Positions 33,901 to 46,170 of a DNA stretch of 64,000 nt are shown here, piece after piece. This stretch comes from Diplolepis rosae. Its lineage: Eukaryota > Arthropoda > Insecta > Hymenoptera > Diplolepididae. The stretch is from positions 1,426,001 through 1,490,000 of the forward strand of contig JAPYXD010000469.1 in the NCBI GenBank assembly GCA_030998225.1, given 5' to 3'. The notes below the pieces were generated by a model. The model worked only from the letters and a program-made list of their open reading frames with translations. It ran no database searches and was not told the DNA's origin. Position numbers and translations under genes: made by a program. How positions within the stretch are numbered: position 1 is the stretch's first letter; every line of letters begins with the position of its first letter.

Positions 33901-34636
33901 TAGTTACAATTACTGGTATATAATATATCACCGAAGCCGTTCAGTTCACGTTCATCTTTTCTCGTGACTAGATTATGTCCTGAAAAATGGATAAAAAATA
34001 TGGCAAGCGTGTATGAAGCTAGAATCGCAAACTAAACGCGGAAGTCCAAATTTATATAAGATTTTCATACTTAAAACTTTGAACGCGTTTTTCTCGACAC
34101 GATATTTCTTCACCTGGACTAGGTGATTTTGGAAGAATTTAAAAAAAGTACCTTTCAGTGAAAAAAAGTTTGTACCGATACATGCAATATTAAAAAAAAA
34201 AAAATTATTAAAAATATCTTATTTTTTGAGCAGTCACACTGTAATATCCTCTCAAGGAAGAAGGCCCAATTGCGAAAAACTATGTGGAATTAACCCGACC
34301 TCCCTTTACTACACTTTTCCATTCAATTTCCCTCATTATGAAAAGAGCCTCAAAGTGACGACTTAAACAGTTGAGTTCGGGTCGTGCTCGGATCTCTACC
34401 CGAATTCAAAGTATTTTCTCTCTGAGTCACCGGACACTGTCTTCTACCCTTTCTCCCATTTATCTGGGGAACCGGAAAGTCGACCTCTTTCCCTAAGAAT
34501 TTACATAGGGGCATCCTAGTAAACTTCTTCGTAAACATCGTCTCGGGGAACCAGGTGATATTTATTTTCTCTAACTACTTTTTGGGAACCAAAAGGATAT
34601 ATTTTCTTCACAACTCCCCTGCCGAGAGTCCAGCTT
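30991..34636. other. No supported gene; two G tracts and GC patches
   Basis: G14 at 31617-31630 and G16 at 32275-32290. GC-balanced patches at 33490-33750 and 34290-34560 stand out from the AT-rich background. The former holds a 102-codon ORF (33587) with a Ser/Pro-rich start but no recognisable domain. 31755-31965 has CACTGAGAAA and CTCAG-type ends that could mark a decayed MITE. Confidence 0.3.
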
Positions 34637-35120
34637 TTGGTGACTGAAATGGTGACTGAAAATCGTCATTTAAGTTTAAGAGAGGTAGCCGCTGAACTTT
34701 CTTTGTCTCATGAATCAATTCGTACCATTTTAAAAGATTGTTTGAGCATGAAACGCGTTGCTGCTCGACTAGTTCCGAAAGACCTGAATTTTCTTCAAAA
34801 ACCCAATGAATATCATCGAACAACCACTGCATTCACCTGATATGACTGCCCGACTTTTTTTTCTTTCCAAACCTCAAATTACCACTTCGAGGCACCCGTT
34901 TTCAGTCGGTAGAAGACGTAAAGGAGAATTCGCGGCGAGAACTGAAGTCAATTCCAGAAAATGCGTTTAAAAAATGTTTTGAGGATTGAATTATTCGTTG
35001 GCATGAGTGTATTATTTCGGGAAGGGCCTACTTTGAAGGCGATAAAATATTGTAAATTTGAATGAATAATAAATAGTTCGTGTTTTATTGACTAATTTCC
35101 GGTACTTTTTTGACAGAATG
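34637..35120 (+). pseudogene. Mariner with the catalytic core deleted
   Basis: 34637-34805 encodes the second helix-turn-helix (NRHLSLREVAAELSLSHESI) and the linker to LVPKDLNF. The sequence then jumps, in another frame, to the C-terminal part (PLHSPDMTARLFF, EDWIIRWHECI, AYFEGDKIL, stop at 35052-35054). Everything between the linker and the third catalytic residue is gone. A probable right terminal repeat, CCGGTACTTTTTTGACAGAA, ends at 35120 before TA. The left end and the first helix-turn-helix are missing. Confidence 0.65.
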
Positions 35121-35883
35121 TATATCTGCAGAATGTTTTCTCCATCCCCCATTCCACTTTCACAAAAAAGCAAGGTTGAATAATATACATAATATTTCTT
35201 AGAGAAGGAAATTAACGTAGGTATTTATTTGCTTTTAACAAAAAAATGTACCTCTTAATTTTCATGCCCAAACAATAATATTTCTTCCAAGCAGGCACAA
35301 ATTTGGCTCTTTTCCATGCCTCTAAGGCGGGGCAAAAATCGACGTACTTTGCTCAGTGGAGAGTAACAGGACTAAAATAATCCCTAGGGAGTAAAAATAA
35401 TTCCATTAAGAAATTAAAATTTTTTCTTCGTTTCCATAACTCAGACGGCAGGAAATTTTATTATTGTCATGACCAATGATTAGAAATGTTTCTAAAATAT
35501 ATTATTCGACACAGATTTCTTTCAAAAAGTCTCATCAAGAACTAAAACAGTTTTATTTCACTGAATTTGCGAACCGTTATAACATTAAACTTAGCTATAT
35601 TACAGAATTCATTGTTAAAAAACTATTACAGAATTTACTCTACAAATGAGAACGATATGTCCTCTGGACTTTCCAGGTACGCACGTTTATGAAAGACAAA
35701 CGAGAGCTAGATTCTATTAAATTGGCTTTTACTGTGGAATAATTTCGTTTATGGCGTCCCTTGAGGTCTAATTTAGCGGTGAGTACAATGAATGTCTTCT
35801 AGTTTAATCTAATTTCCCTCTGTCAAAATTTAAATGTTTGATAAGTGCAACCCCGTTAACAGACGTGAACTTCATAATTAAAT
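35121..35883. other. No feature seen
   Basis: AT-rich sequence without ORFs or repeats that I could relate to other parts of the window. Confidence 0.3.
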
Positions 35884-37561
35884 TCTCAAATTTGGGACAT
35901 AAGGACAAGTTAGAAGTTATTTAGTATCAATGTAATTATTTGTGATATATTAAATGTTCAAAAATGAATCTGTGTTGAGTAAAATTCAGAAGTTTAGGGT
36001 GAAGTTTGAAAGCGTGCATTGAAAGTTTCTAAATATATATATTATTACTAGTAGTATAATCATAAAAAACCAATATTTTATTAAATCACAAAAATAGTAG
36101 AGCTTTCCGTTCATTCTACTCTACGCTTCAATCGAGAGTTGACTAAACCGTGAACCGCAAGATTCATTCCACCAGCTATATTTATTCAAGCAGGAACGAA
36201 TAAAAGTAATCTGCACCTTGGCCACACATAAAAAATTTTTAATTTCAAAAACGTGTTAAATGTTCAGCATACTGATGTTCCACGGCATTATATTTGATAA
36301 TCAAAATCAATTAAAAACATACAAATTACAATTACAGTTCATTTTAGTAATCTCTAAATCCAAAATAGTGGAATAGACACTGTTTTATCTAGCGCGTAAT
36401 GGACCACTAACTTAATAGTCGATTCTACATACTTATAAACTAGTGATTTTAAAAATTCATCGTACTGCAGTCGTGTTTGATCGTGTTTTATCTGTTCGTC
36501 ACGAAGCTTTTGTATATGCTCCGCAGTATTAACCACTATTTGTTTTAATGATTATTCACTAGTTTATATAATTTATTTAAAAGTTTCACATAATCTAGTT
36601 ACATAGATTCTGTAAGATTAATAAATTCTTGATTCATAATTTTTTCTTAATTCATTTATAATTACTTCTTTCTTCTTCGCTTAAGTTTATTAAATTAAAT
36701 TGATTTCATGAAAATTTAAACATCAAAAGTCAATACAACACAGAAAATAGAAGAACCTTCTTTTAAATGTTTTTACGCAAGATACTTTTTGATAATAATG
36801 CAATTTTTTAATATAAATTTGGAAATTAATTTCATTAAAATTCATACGTAGTTATAATAAAAATGCATACTAAATATAATTTAATAATTATATTATACAT
36901 ATCAACAATCATAATTATAACAATTAATTAATAAATTATATTAATTTAAAAAAATACATCATGAACAATTTATGAAAAAAGTTGATTTATTTTTATTTGA
37001 GGAAGGCTCAAGAACTCTAGTCACGACACTGGTCCACAAGCTCTGAATAACGCTTGCAATCATTATATAAGAATGTTCCAAATTTTATGTTTCAGCATTG
37101 TAAGGGAGCGTGTGCGTGATTCGACGAAAGCATTTCGTACTATATATAAGTATAGTTATTACGTTTATAAATGTAAGGTTATATGTTTAAGTGTATTTGT
37201 GATTTAAAATATGATTGGCTACGACTGGATAGTGTGTATGTATGTACGAGGTTTGTCCGGAAAGTATCGGGCCTACCTTTATATCTCCGCGCCATAGTGT
37301 TCGAGCGACCTCTGCGGGGCATGAACGTCAACAGTAAAGCCTCACGAACCTTTCGGTTGCTTGCTGACATCTGTAGGACGTATAGTTTATGCGCAGCTTG
37401 TCTTTGTTTACAAAGCTATTTTTGAGTTCGGCGGATTTTGTCATTGTTAAAAATGACTGAAAAACAAGATCAACGAATTTGCATCAAATTTTGTCTTCAA
37501 CTGGGAAAAACGAGTTCGGAAACTACTCATATAATGCAGGAAAGGCTTTTGGGAATGAGTG

Positions 37562-38925
37562 CCCTAGCGGACCCGAATGAGAGAACGGTCATAGAATACT
37601 CTGACCGTTCTATGACCTCGCATTATTACGACTAACAACGGTAAAAAAGACATTAAAAGCATTGCAATTATGATTCTGCGGCGAAATTTGGATTAGAAGG
37701 TGAAGCAATAAATACAATTATCTTATTTTCAACGATAAAAAGTAGGAAAACATCATGTACCTGTCATTGAAGGCAGTGCAGTGGTTCACCATTTGCGGAA
37801 CCTCTCCACCCATAGTAAACCTAGACGGTGGAGACGTTCCGCCAATTGTGAACCACTGCACTGCCTTCAATGACAGGTATTATGATTTTCTAGTTTTTAT
37901 CGCTGAAAAATAAGATAATTGTATTGATTGCTTCATCTTCTAATCCAAATTTCGCCACATAATCATAATTGCAATGCTTTTAAGGTACTAGTACACTTTA
38001 GAAGGCTAAAAATAAGGCAATTTTGAATCATTTTTTTCTCAGTCCCATTGATATATATTTATATGAAACTTTTTTTATCATGTAAATACATGTTTGTGGA
38101 GTACAAACAAATTTTTATTTTAAATTTTTGTTTTATGGCCCAAATCCAGGGAGCGCCAAAATCGAACATCAAAAAAAAAATTTGACGCATGGCCGACAGT
38201 TTATCTCTGGATCGGCAAGTCTGAAACAAAAAAATGAAATTGTTTCTCTAAAAGGAAGGTTGCTTACGTGACAATTCACCACATTTTTTAAAAAATCAAG
38301 AAAAAAAATGGCGGGCGTTTGAAAAATTCATTGAAAAAATGGCCTATTTTTCCGCTGTTTTTTGGGTCAATAAAATATTAAATTTGTATTTTTTGGCTTA
38401 ATTGCGGTAAATTGTCATACAGGACATATCAATAAACAAAACCCAGCAAGGTGTTTGAAAATCGGTTCAGTAGTTCCGGAGATAATCTGTCAGCCATTTG
38501 AAAAAAGTCATTTCGAGAAAAAACGCGTTTAAAGTTTTGACTAGTACTTTTTATTGAATATTTTCAAAAAAATCAAGTTCTAATACTCACAAAAAATTAA
38601 TCGGCTATTCCTGGACCAAACAGCAACAGGCCACTGTCTTGGTAAGGTGCCTCATCTTTCTGGCGGGCCTCTTTTTGGGCCAAACGGCCTTCTTTAGTAG
38701 ACGCGTTTGTCGCTTTTTCAGCCAATAAAATCCGCTCTTCGTATTTGGACTTCACGTATTGATATTATTTCATGGTGTTAAGAGTTTGGATTTTTTGAAA
38801 ATATTTTAGGAGAAGATATGTCAGGTCTTTTTTACCGTTCTTAGCCATAATAATGCGAGGTCATAGAACGGTCAGAGAACGGTCAGAGTATTCTATGACC
38901 GTCCTCTCAGCCGGGTCCGCTAGGG
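37562..38925. mobile_element. 1364-bp non-autonomous element with CCCTAGCGGACCCG ends
   Basis: Left end CCCTAGCGGACCCGAATGAG and right end (inverse) CCCTAGCGGACCCGGCTGAG. The inverted homology continues about 90 bp through repeated GAACGGTCA/TGACCGTTC motifs to CGGTAAAAAAGAC. It is flanked by TG on both sides (37560-37561, 38926-38927); removing it restores the mariner reading frame. The interior has a 330-bp palindrome, AT-rich sequence and no transposase. A related 5' end lies at 62736. I cannot place the superfamily from a 2-bp duplication alone. Confidence 0.7.
37653..37983. repeat. 330-bp palindrome inside the CCCTAGCG element
   Basis: TTAAAAGCATTGCAATTATG pairs with CATAATTGCAATGCTTTTAA, and pairing continues to a centre near 37818, through CACTGCACTGCCTTCAATGA and its inverse. 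A transcript would fold into a hairpin of about 150 bp. Confidence 0.75.
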
Positions 38926-40006
38926 TGTATGAGCAAAACACGAATAAAAGAGTGATATAATCGTTTTACAGGAGGCCGCACTTCTGTTGATAGTGATTCT
39001 CGTTCTGGCCGACCTTCGGCGACAGAAACATTGGATAATATTGAGCGGGTGCGACTTGTGATTGAAGGTGATCGTCGATTAACTGTTCGTGAACTAGAAA
39101 ATGATCTCGGAATACCGAAAACTACTATTTGGGAAATTTTGAACAAGATTTTAGGAATGACTCGCGTGTGTGCGGTGATTGGCTTCTTCACCACGATATC
39201 GCGCGAACGCATTCATCGAATCTTGTGCAGCAGTTTCTGGGTAAAGGCAGTATCGCATTGCTTCGACAACCTCCGTTCAATTCCAAAATAGCCCCCTGTG
39301 ACTTTTGGCGGTTTACAAAACTCTAAAAACGACTCAAAGGACAGCGATTCGATGACAAAACGACGGTTGAAAATAATGCGACGAGCGTACTCAAGGCCAT
39401 TCCTAAAAGTGAGTTCCAGGACTGTTTCGAGAAGTGGAAACATCGCTGGAACCGTGTTATTCAATCAAGTGGGGATTACTTCAAAGGATGCCACCCGCCC
39501 GAAGATGAAGAATAACGCCAGCGCGGAGATATAAAGGTAGGTCCGATATTTTCTGGACAGACCTCGTATATCTGTATCGGATGACTAATGGCTGGCTCAA
39601 AGTAAGAATTTTTTATTTATTTAAGAGCACCATACCATTAATAGTTGCAATAATACGCCCGATACTCATTTTACTCAACTACGGTTTGAAGCTTTTCAAG
39701 CGTCGGTGATATATTTATACATTTCATGTTAATCCACTGACGCATGTTGATGCCCTGTCGTCGATAACGTTTTACTCAATTCCTTACTATTTCCTATGTA
39801 ACGTTTATTGTTATTCACTTTGGGTGAATTGGGTATTTATCAAATTCATTTTACCCGACTAGGATTTAATAAATGTTCAAATGTCTTTATGTTCCAAGCG
39901 TAATCGACAGAGTTAAGTAAAATTATTTCAACTATTTTTCTCCGTGTATTATCGTATTCAATTTCTTGGAAAAAATTGAGATATTTCTGTTAGATATGCG
40001 TATATG

Positions 40007-40100
40007 CACGGAAAAAGCTGTATATTCTCTAAAATATGTAGATATCAATACTAAATATATAAGATGATTGTCCCATAGTTGAATATTCATTTTCTCCGTC
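40007..40100. mobile_element. 94-bp family C-like MITE remnant
   Basis: CACGGAAAAAG at the left and TTTTCTCCGTC at the right with AGATATCAATA-like interior motifs, as in 19689-20590 and 53482-53700. Ends are degenerate. Confidence 0.45.
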
Positions 40101-41082
40101 TATTGAGCACTCTATATAGTACATCTATTTCTGACGTTTTCATAATATTCTTAAATTAACGGCATGTAATACTTCAGAACAGTAGGAAGTTTATGTATAC
40201 AAATTGATTCAGTTTTTATATGTCTATGTCCAAAAGAAACTTTTAATTTTCATTAATTTTGCTATAATTTAACTTTCTTTCATTTTCCAATCCAAAATTT
40301 GTTCATCTACGTCCGTTTCCATCTTCTCTACCATTTTTCACAGTTTGAAAACGAAATTTTATTTTATTTGGACATAAGCATGAAGAAATCTAAAATCAAT
40401 AAAATTTGCTAATTTCCCAAGTATCACATGCCCTTAACAGGACAGTGGAATTTTATTTTGCCTCACGCATATAAGTATTATGTTAATATTGCAAGCGATC
40501 TATGGTTGCCTGGAAAATTTGCAAGAGGGAATTTTTCCGAACAAACATATAAAAGAGACTTTATGAATACACGATGAGGTACGTTCCTGACTCTGTGGTT
40601 TCTGTACGGGTATCGCGTGACTGGAACAAATGCGCGAGCTAGTACGTTTTGTTGTCGTGAAATAGCATCTTTAATTATCTAGGATTATTAGCATCAAATA
40701 TACCATATATAGTTTGAAAAACAAAAAGTCGAATAAGCACAGCAATCAGAGCCGAACAAAGTTATATTCCAGACTTTATATAGTTCTCTTGATTCAAATG
40801 AAGGAATTATATGAAAAATATACTTCTTCTATTTGCTAGTGTTTCACATTTTCTCTCTCACCCGATTTCTAACGTTACATAAAGGAAATTTCAAAGAGAC
40901 TCTTTTTATAATCCTGTTACATTAGAAAGTACTAGTTTTTAATAAAATTTGATCTTCTATCCTCTCCATTTTACATCAAATATCTGTTTTGCGACCCTCT
41001 GAAGCCGAAAATAAACGTTATTGTGATCCCATTTGTATGTTGTTGTCATTTTTCCTTGAATCTAAAGGCACAAACACTTTGT
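40101..41082. other. No feature seen
   Basis: AT-rich sequence without recognisable ORFs or internal repeats. Confidence 0.3.
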
Positions 41083-41960
41083 AAGGTTGTATGTGAAAAA
41101 ATTTATCTCTGGTAGAATTTTTTTAAAAAAGAGCTTATATTTAAGTAGAATGATTATTTATATGCTAAATTAATTTCAAATTTTTCAATCGGACCGATGC
41201 GGAAAAAATAAATGTCAAAGTTGACTACTTTAACACGTAATTCATGGGCAATTCATAGGCACTCTCCACATTTTAATTTGTAGTAATTAAATGCTCTGGT
41301 AGAGAAATTTAAAAAATATCGGTATTTGTACTGCTTGAAAATACAAATTTTTGAAAAAAACATCAATTCTCTCTACCGTGTAGTTTTATAGATAATCTGA
41401 TGAAAAACCTGGATATTTCAGTCACTTTTAAACGGATAAACGTAACAGCATCGCGACCAGGCAACACTGTTCCCTTTCTCCAGCTTGTCTGCTGTAGGTA
41501 TTTGACACACATACACACACACATACACACACACACAACCAGCTTGCAAGCGTACGTGAAATCGATTCAGCTGTATAAAACCATGAATGTCATTTATTTA
41601 AAATATTATTAAATCAACAAAGAACTATCACTAATATACCCAGTAATATTACATTTCTAATGAAGCTTGAATTTGAAAGAATAATATTGAAATCATTGGC
41701 ATCAAGCTATTCTAACGCATATTACAGTTGCTCAATGATAACTAGGTTTAAATTGCAATGTTGCACGATCTACGAGTCTGCTGCTGGTATAGCATTGGTG
41801 ACTATACGTATGTACACATACTGCGAACTCTAAGCACTAAAATATTCACCATGTGGACCGATGAAATTTTTTCAAAACAGCATAGTTCAACAGCGCCCCA
41901 CGCGCCCACGGGACTCTACTATTTGTGCGAGGATGGGACTTGCATTCAACCTTAAAAAAT
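41083..41960 (+). repeat. Direct duplication, copy 1
   Basis: Matches 44203-45050 from AAGGTTGTATGTGAAAAAAT to CATTCAACCTTAA with substitutions and indels throughout. It contains a (CA)n tract at about 41508-41537. No gene was recognised in it. A family A repeat and about 1 kb of other sequence lie between the two copies. Confidence 0.65.
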
Positions 41961-42069
41961 CTGCCCGCTTTGCGGACACATTCTTATCGCGCGCGCAGCT
42001 TGCTTCACGCTCCATTCTTTTTGGACATCGCGCTTAACGCTCGGTCTTATGCTCTTCGCATACATTTAA

Positions 42070-43230
42070 GTTTATTTCTTATAATTTGATGCTGAAGCTC
42101 AAATCAATTTCATAATATTACAGATATGATGTGAATTACACATTTTCTCACAGTCACTAAATTTGTTTTTGAGTTTAAGTGAAACAGGAAATTCCATTTA
42201 CTTAAGGTTCTATCAGCTTTAAGGAACACATTCTCATCATGACACTCGCGCTTCGCGCATGATTTTCTGTATTCATTTCAGTAATATTTTAATAAACATA
42301 TCACATATTTAGGTTAAAAAATGGAATTTTTTCAATACTTAAAATCAAAACATAAAATATACATCCTGTCGAGAAATATCTTAACGAGAATTTGTAGACA
42401 TCATATATAGGCAAATAATTTTCCATATAAACATTTTTTTTGTATCTCACATATTTTGTCTAAAAAATGGAATTTTTGAATTTTAATCGTATTTTTTGGG
42501 ATTGAAGCAAAAAATATATGTTTTATCCGAAACTTCGTGAGATTAAAATTGTAGATCTTTTTAAAACGAACAACTTTGCATTCTTACGTTTTTTTCGTAT
42601 TTCACATATTATTGTTAAAAATTTGAATTTTGGATTTTCAATAGTATTTTCTTAAATTAAAAAGAAAAATATACATCTTATGAAAAAATGTTACAATTAA
42701 AATTTGTATGGTCTTAATGTAGAAAATAATTTTGTATCATAACTTTTTTTTATATCTCGTATAATTTAACTGGAAAATGGAATTTTGATATTGACTTTTT
42801 TCAAGTTTTAATATGCTGTAACATTTCTAATTTTGATTTAATCAAAAAATGTTATTGGGATAATTAGTAGAGATTTATGAGCACTATCGAAAACCAGTAT
42901 TTAAATTTTTTATTTTTTCAACAAGTTTTTTTCAAAAACACAAAAGAAGTGCTGAATCCCTCAATTTTGGTTGGATGTGACTGGTTAACAAACTTGTCCT
43001 TACTTTTTCGGCTCCGATAGAATATGCCAAGGGTAAATTCAATCCAATAATTCTTTCGAGAGTTATCGAGTATACGACCTACTACTTCAGACAGACAGAC
43101 AGTTTTGTAAAAACCATTTTTTTTTTTAATCGGTGGGTCTCAAAACGTAAAGATTTCATGAAAATTCCGAAAGTCATTTTTTACATAAAACTAATACCTT
43201 CTCATCCATGATGAGAATGTAAAAAATGAT
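42070..43230 (+). repeat. Dispersed repeat family A, copy 2
   Basis: Aligns with 8015-9270 in the same orientation through the ACACATTCTCATCATG box (about 42225), the CAGACAGACAGACA run (43087) and the terminal TTCTCATCCATGATGAGAA hairpin (about 43199). Upstream 41960-42065 has a GC-rich, CGCGC-containing lead-in absent from copy 1. Confidence 0.55.
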
Positions 43231-44202
43231 CGGAGTGAATTGCATTACAAAATATACTAAAGACATTTGTTTTTTTCGACCAAATAAACAACGTTATAGA
43301 ATTTAAAGAACTTGAAAAAATTTTAAATCAACAGGCAGGAAATAGAAAAACATATGCCTCCGGAACGTGGACACATTCTCACTCGAATATTTATTTTACT
43401 TTGCACAGATTTTGATCATAAAGTCGCAATTTACAAATCTTTCATTACAAATTTTATTTCCTTCTGACTAAATCTTGAATTTCTAATCTGAGAAATAAAA
43501 ACTTCAATATCATTTAAGAAACGTCAATAAAAAGCGAAAAAAGGTAAAAATAGTGTTTTTAAAAGTTTTTGAGCTGAACATTTTAATGCCTCGCCTTTTT
43601 TCTTACGTTATTTCATAAAAAATCGTTAATTTTCGACCTTATTTCCCATTTTTTTTAACAGTTACATCAAGTTTCTGGATTACATTCGAAATTTAGTTTT
43701 GGAAGCCTGGATAGCGAAAAATAAGCGATTTTGCTCTCACAGATAGAAATTGTAACAGAAAAACGACCCAACATGATAGTGTAGCTGTAACAGCTAGAAT
43801 AATGATATTCATACAGTAATCAATTGAATTACCATAGACAGATAGAAACTTCACGCCGAAGCGGAGAGATTTTTACATTAATTCCTACCGTCGGAAAATA
43901 TTATTTTTTACTATGTTCCATTTGAACAATAGACCATACTGACATTACACCAAATTTCAGCAGGGTATATAGTAATTTATGCGATGATGAGAATGATATG
44001 AAATGTTAAAATAAATGCTTTAAAAATAGTAACATACAGCCTTGTCCCTACAAAAACTTTCTACTGTTTATAATGAAACTCAGCGTTCCTTTATAGTCAT
44101 ATTTTACTATGATACATTGAAAATTTTCAAAGCAGACATTGCCACTATACACTTAATGAAATTTTACTCTTAATACTCAGTATTCCATTATAAACAGTTT
44201 TA
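43231..44202. other. No feature seen
   Basis: AT-rich, no recognisable ORF or repeat. Confidence 0.3.
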
Positions 44203-45050
44203 AGGTTGTATGTAAAAAAATCGATCTCTGGTAGAATTGTTTAAAAAAGGAGCTGATATTTAAATAGAATAATTATTTATACGCTAAATTAATTTCAAAT
44301 TTTTCAATCAGACCGATGCGGAAAAAATAAATGTCAAAGTTGACTACTTCAACACGTAATTCATGGGCAATGCATAGGCACTCTCCAGATTTTAATTTGT
44401 AGTAATTATACGCTTTGGTAGAGTAATTTAAAAAATGTCGGTATTTTTGCTGCTTGAAAATATAAATTTAAAAAAAAACATCAAATCTCTCCACCGTGCA
44501 GATTTATAGATAATGTAATTTAGAACATTTAAATTTCAGTCACTTTCAAACAGATAAACGTAACAGTATCGCGACCCGGCAACACTGTTCCCTTTCCTCA
44601 GCTTGTCTGCTGTGGTCTCGACACACACACACAGACACGCACACAACCAGCTTGGAAGCATACGTGAAATTGCCGGCAGAATATTTTCTTTTCCTCGCTT
44701 CAACCAGTCCCGAATTTCGACGCACTTCATAGTCTAAAGTTTTGTTCTTTATAAATCTTCCTTTCCATCTCACTTGACCTGACATTTTTTTAACTTTTAA
44801 CAATAACCTTTCACATCCAGCTATTCAAACGCATATCACAGTTAGGTTCAAACTGCAGTGTTGCATGATCTACGAGTCAGCCGCTGGCATAGCATTGGTG
44901 ACCATACGTATACACACATACTACGGATTCTAAGCCAGTAGCACACTAAAATTTTCACCATGCGAGCCCATGAAATTTTTTCAAAACAGCATAGCTCGAC
45001 GGCGCCTCACGGGTCTCTACTATTTGTACATTACATTCAACCTTAATACA
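44203..45050 (+). repeat. Direct duplication, copy 2
   Basis: Second copy of 41083-41960. It keeps CGCGACCCGGCAACACTGTT and the CACACACACACAGACACG tract. The 64- and 85-codon minus-strand ORFs across it are not conserved between copies. Confidence 0.65.
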
Positions 45051-45252
45051 ATCGATGCAATTTTGTTAAATTTTTTTCAGAATTTCAAAAAATATCTCAA
45101 ACAGAAAATTAATTTTCTACTTGATGAATCAAATTAAAAATTTAATGTTTCCATTTACACTTATTGTCTAATATACAATAAAAATTTGAATAAATTCATT
45201 GATCAAAACACTGTTACGATTAACTAATGAAACAATTACGATAATTCTACAA

Positions 45253-46085
45253 ATATCTCGAAAAAGTATATTGCGTGCCTAGGAGCACAATGAGGGTTAT
45301 TGCGCGATGAGCGACAATGCTCGCAGGAGATCGAAGCCAAGGCGTAGTCGAGGGGTAGCCGAGACATAGTTGAGGCAAAGCATTGGCACCAGGGACGGAT
45401 CTAGAAAAAAAATTTGGGGGGGGGGTCCGATCGAAAAATTTAAAAATAAAAGATATTTCGGCTTTCAGAAAACGTGACGTTAGAATTGTGTTAGACAAAC
45501 TCGAATTTTTTCGCTAGTGAGATTTGAGGGAGTCTGATATTTCGGGGGGGGGGGGGGTCCGGACCCCCAGGACCACCCCCCTGGATCCGTCCCTGATTGG
45601 CACGTATTCTATTTTATGTGACTTCGGTGCGTATACGAGTTTTTATGCGTACACTCGAATCTAATCTAGTATTGTAGTTGCTTGCGGCGCTAGTCATTAC
45701 ACTTGATATTTCGCGACTACTCCCAGCCATTCTGACTTTACCGATCTTGTGTAGTAGTAGCGTGTTGTAATAGAGCATACGCCGTTCAAATGTACAAGGC
45801 TTTGTCAGGAGGGTGCTAACGCTGTACGAATAAGAAGGAGAATAAGAAAAAGATTGTGCTCCGCTGTATGGCATGCGCAGTTCAATTTTTACATTTCATT
45901 CCTCTGTAGTGCAATATACTACATTGCGCTACAGTTGAGAGTAGCGGAATGTCGTGTATTGTGCTACAGAGGAATGAAATGTTAAAATTGAACTGCGCAT
46001 GCGCCTATAGCCATACAGCGGAGCACAATCTTCTTCTTATTCACCTTTTTCTTCGTACAGCGTTAGCACCCTCCTGACAAAGCCA
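45253..46085 (+). mobile_element. Family B repeat, copy 2, with an inverted terminal duplication
   Basis: Same orientation as 52253-52836: CACAATGAGGGTTATTGCGC, GGAGATCGAAGCCAAGGCGT, then TATTCTATTTTATGTGACTT and TCCGCTGTATGGCATGCGCA. A hAT-like MITE interrupts it at 45390-45595. 45798-46084 is a palindrome centred near 45941, joining two opposed copies of the family end around a TACAGTTGAGAGTAG spacer. Confidence 0.55.
45390..45595. mobile_element. 206-bp hAT-like MITE with G-rich ends
   Basis: CAGGGACGGATCTAG at the left, matched inverted by CTGGATCCGTCCCTG at the right. The 8-bp target duplication ATTGGCAC lies at 45382-45389 and 45596-45603. Sister copies of family B read straight through GCATTGGCAC. 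Long G runs lie inside both ends (G10, G14), beside a GGGTCCGGACCC palindrome. CAGGG-type ends plus an 8-bp duplication are hAT hallmarks. Confidence 0.8.
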
Positions 46086-46170
46086 CTATTTCACCATGAC
46101 AACACCCTAAAAAAAGTCTATTGATAGTAAATTACGTTCCTTTCAGAATGCATCCATTGAAATTAAACAA

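Larger units (their letters stand above)
37453..39515 (+). pseudogene. Mariner transposase interrupted by a transposon and internally deleted
   Basis: ATG at 37453 gives MTEKQDQRICIKFCLQLGKT. The frame stops at the insertion (37562) and resumes at 38926 with the GRTSVDSDSRSGRPS region, helix-turn-helix LTVRELENDLGIPK and GMTRVCA. A deletion then joins directly to the second-aspartate region (WLLHHDIART, where the usual HHDNA aspartate is kept). The third block (IAPCDFW) and the C-terminus follow in shifted frames, ending near TAA 39513-39515. The first catalytic aspartate block is deleted. Confidence 0.7.
37247..39566 (+). mobile_element. Mariner element split by a later insertion
   Basis: Terminal repeats CGAGGTTTGTCCGGAAAGTA (left) and the inverse TATTTTCTGGACAGACCTCG (right), TA on both sides (37245-37246, 39567-39568). 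Subtracting the 1364-bp insert at 37562-38925 leaves about 954 bp. It is a sister of the 12629-13861 element. Confidence 0.75.
35884..39946. mobile_element. Family C element, copy 2 (left end truncated)
   Basis: Aligns with 11041-14554: GGGACATAAGGACAAGTTAG at the left, then the shared GGTTATATGTTTAAGTG block at 37170, and CAACTATTTTTCTCCGTG at the right end followed by TA. The first about 40 bp of the left end are missing. A minus-strand coding-like remnant (36354-36536; QKLRDEQIKHDQTRLQYDEF) is shared with copy 1, where it carries a stop. Its mariner sits at a different position from the one in copy 1, so the two insertions are independent. Confidence 0.6.

Noticed and set aside
44546..44803. 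85-codon minus-strand ORF over the duplicated segment
   Set aside because: The frame is not kept in the other duplicate copy (41083-41960), so it is not under coding constraint.
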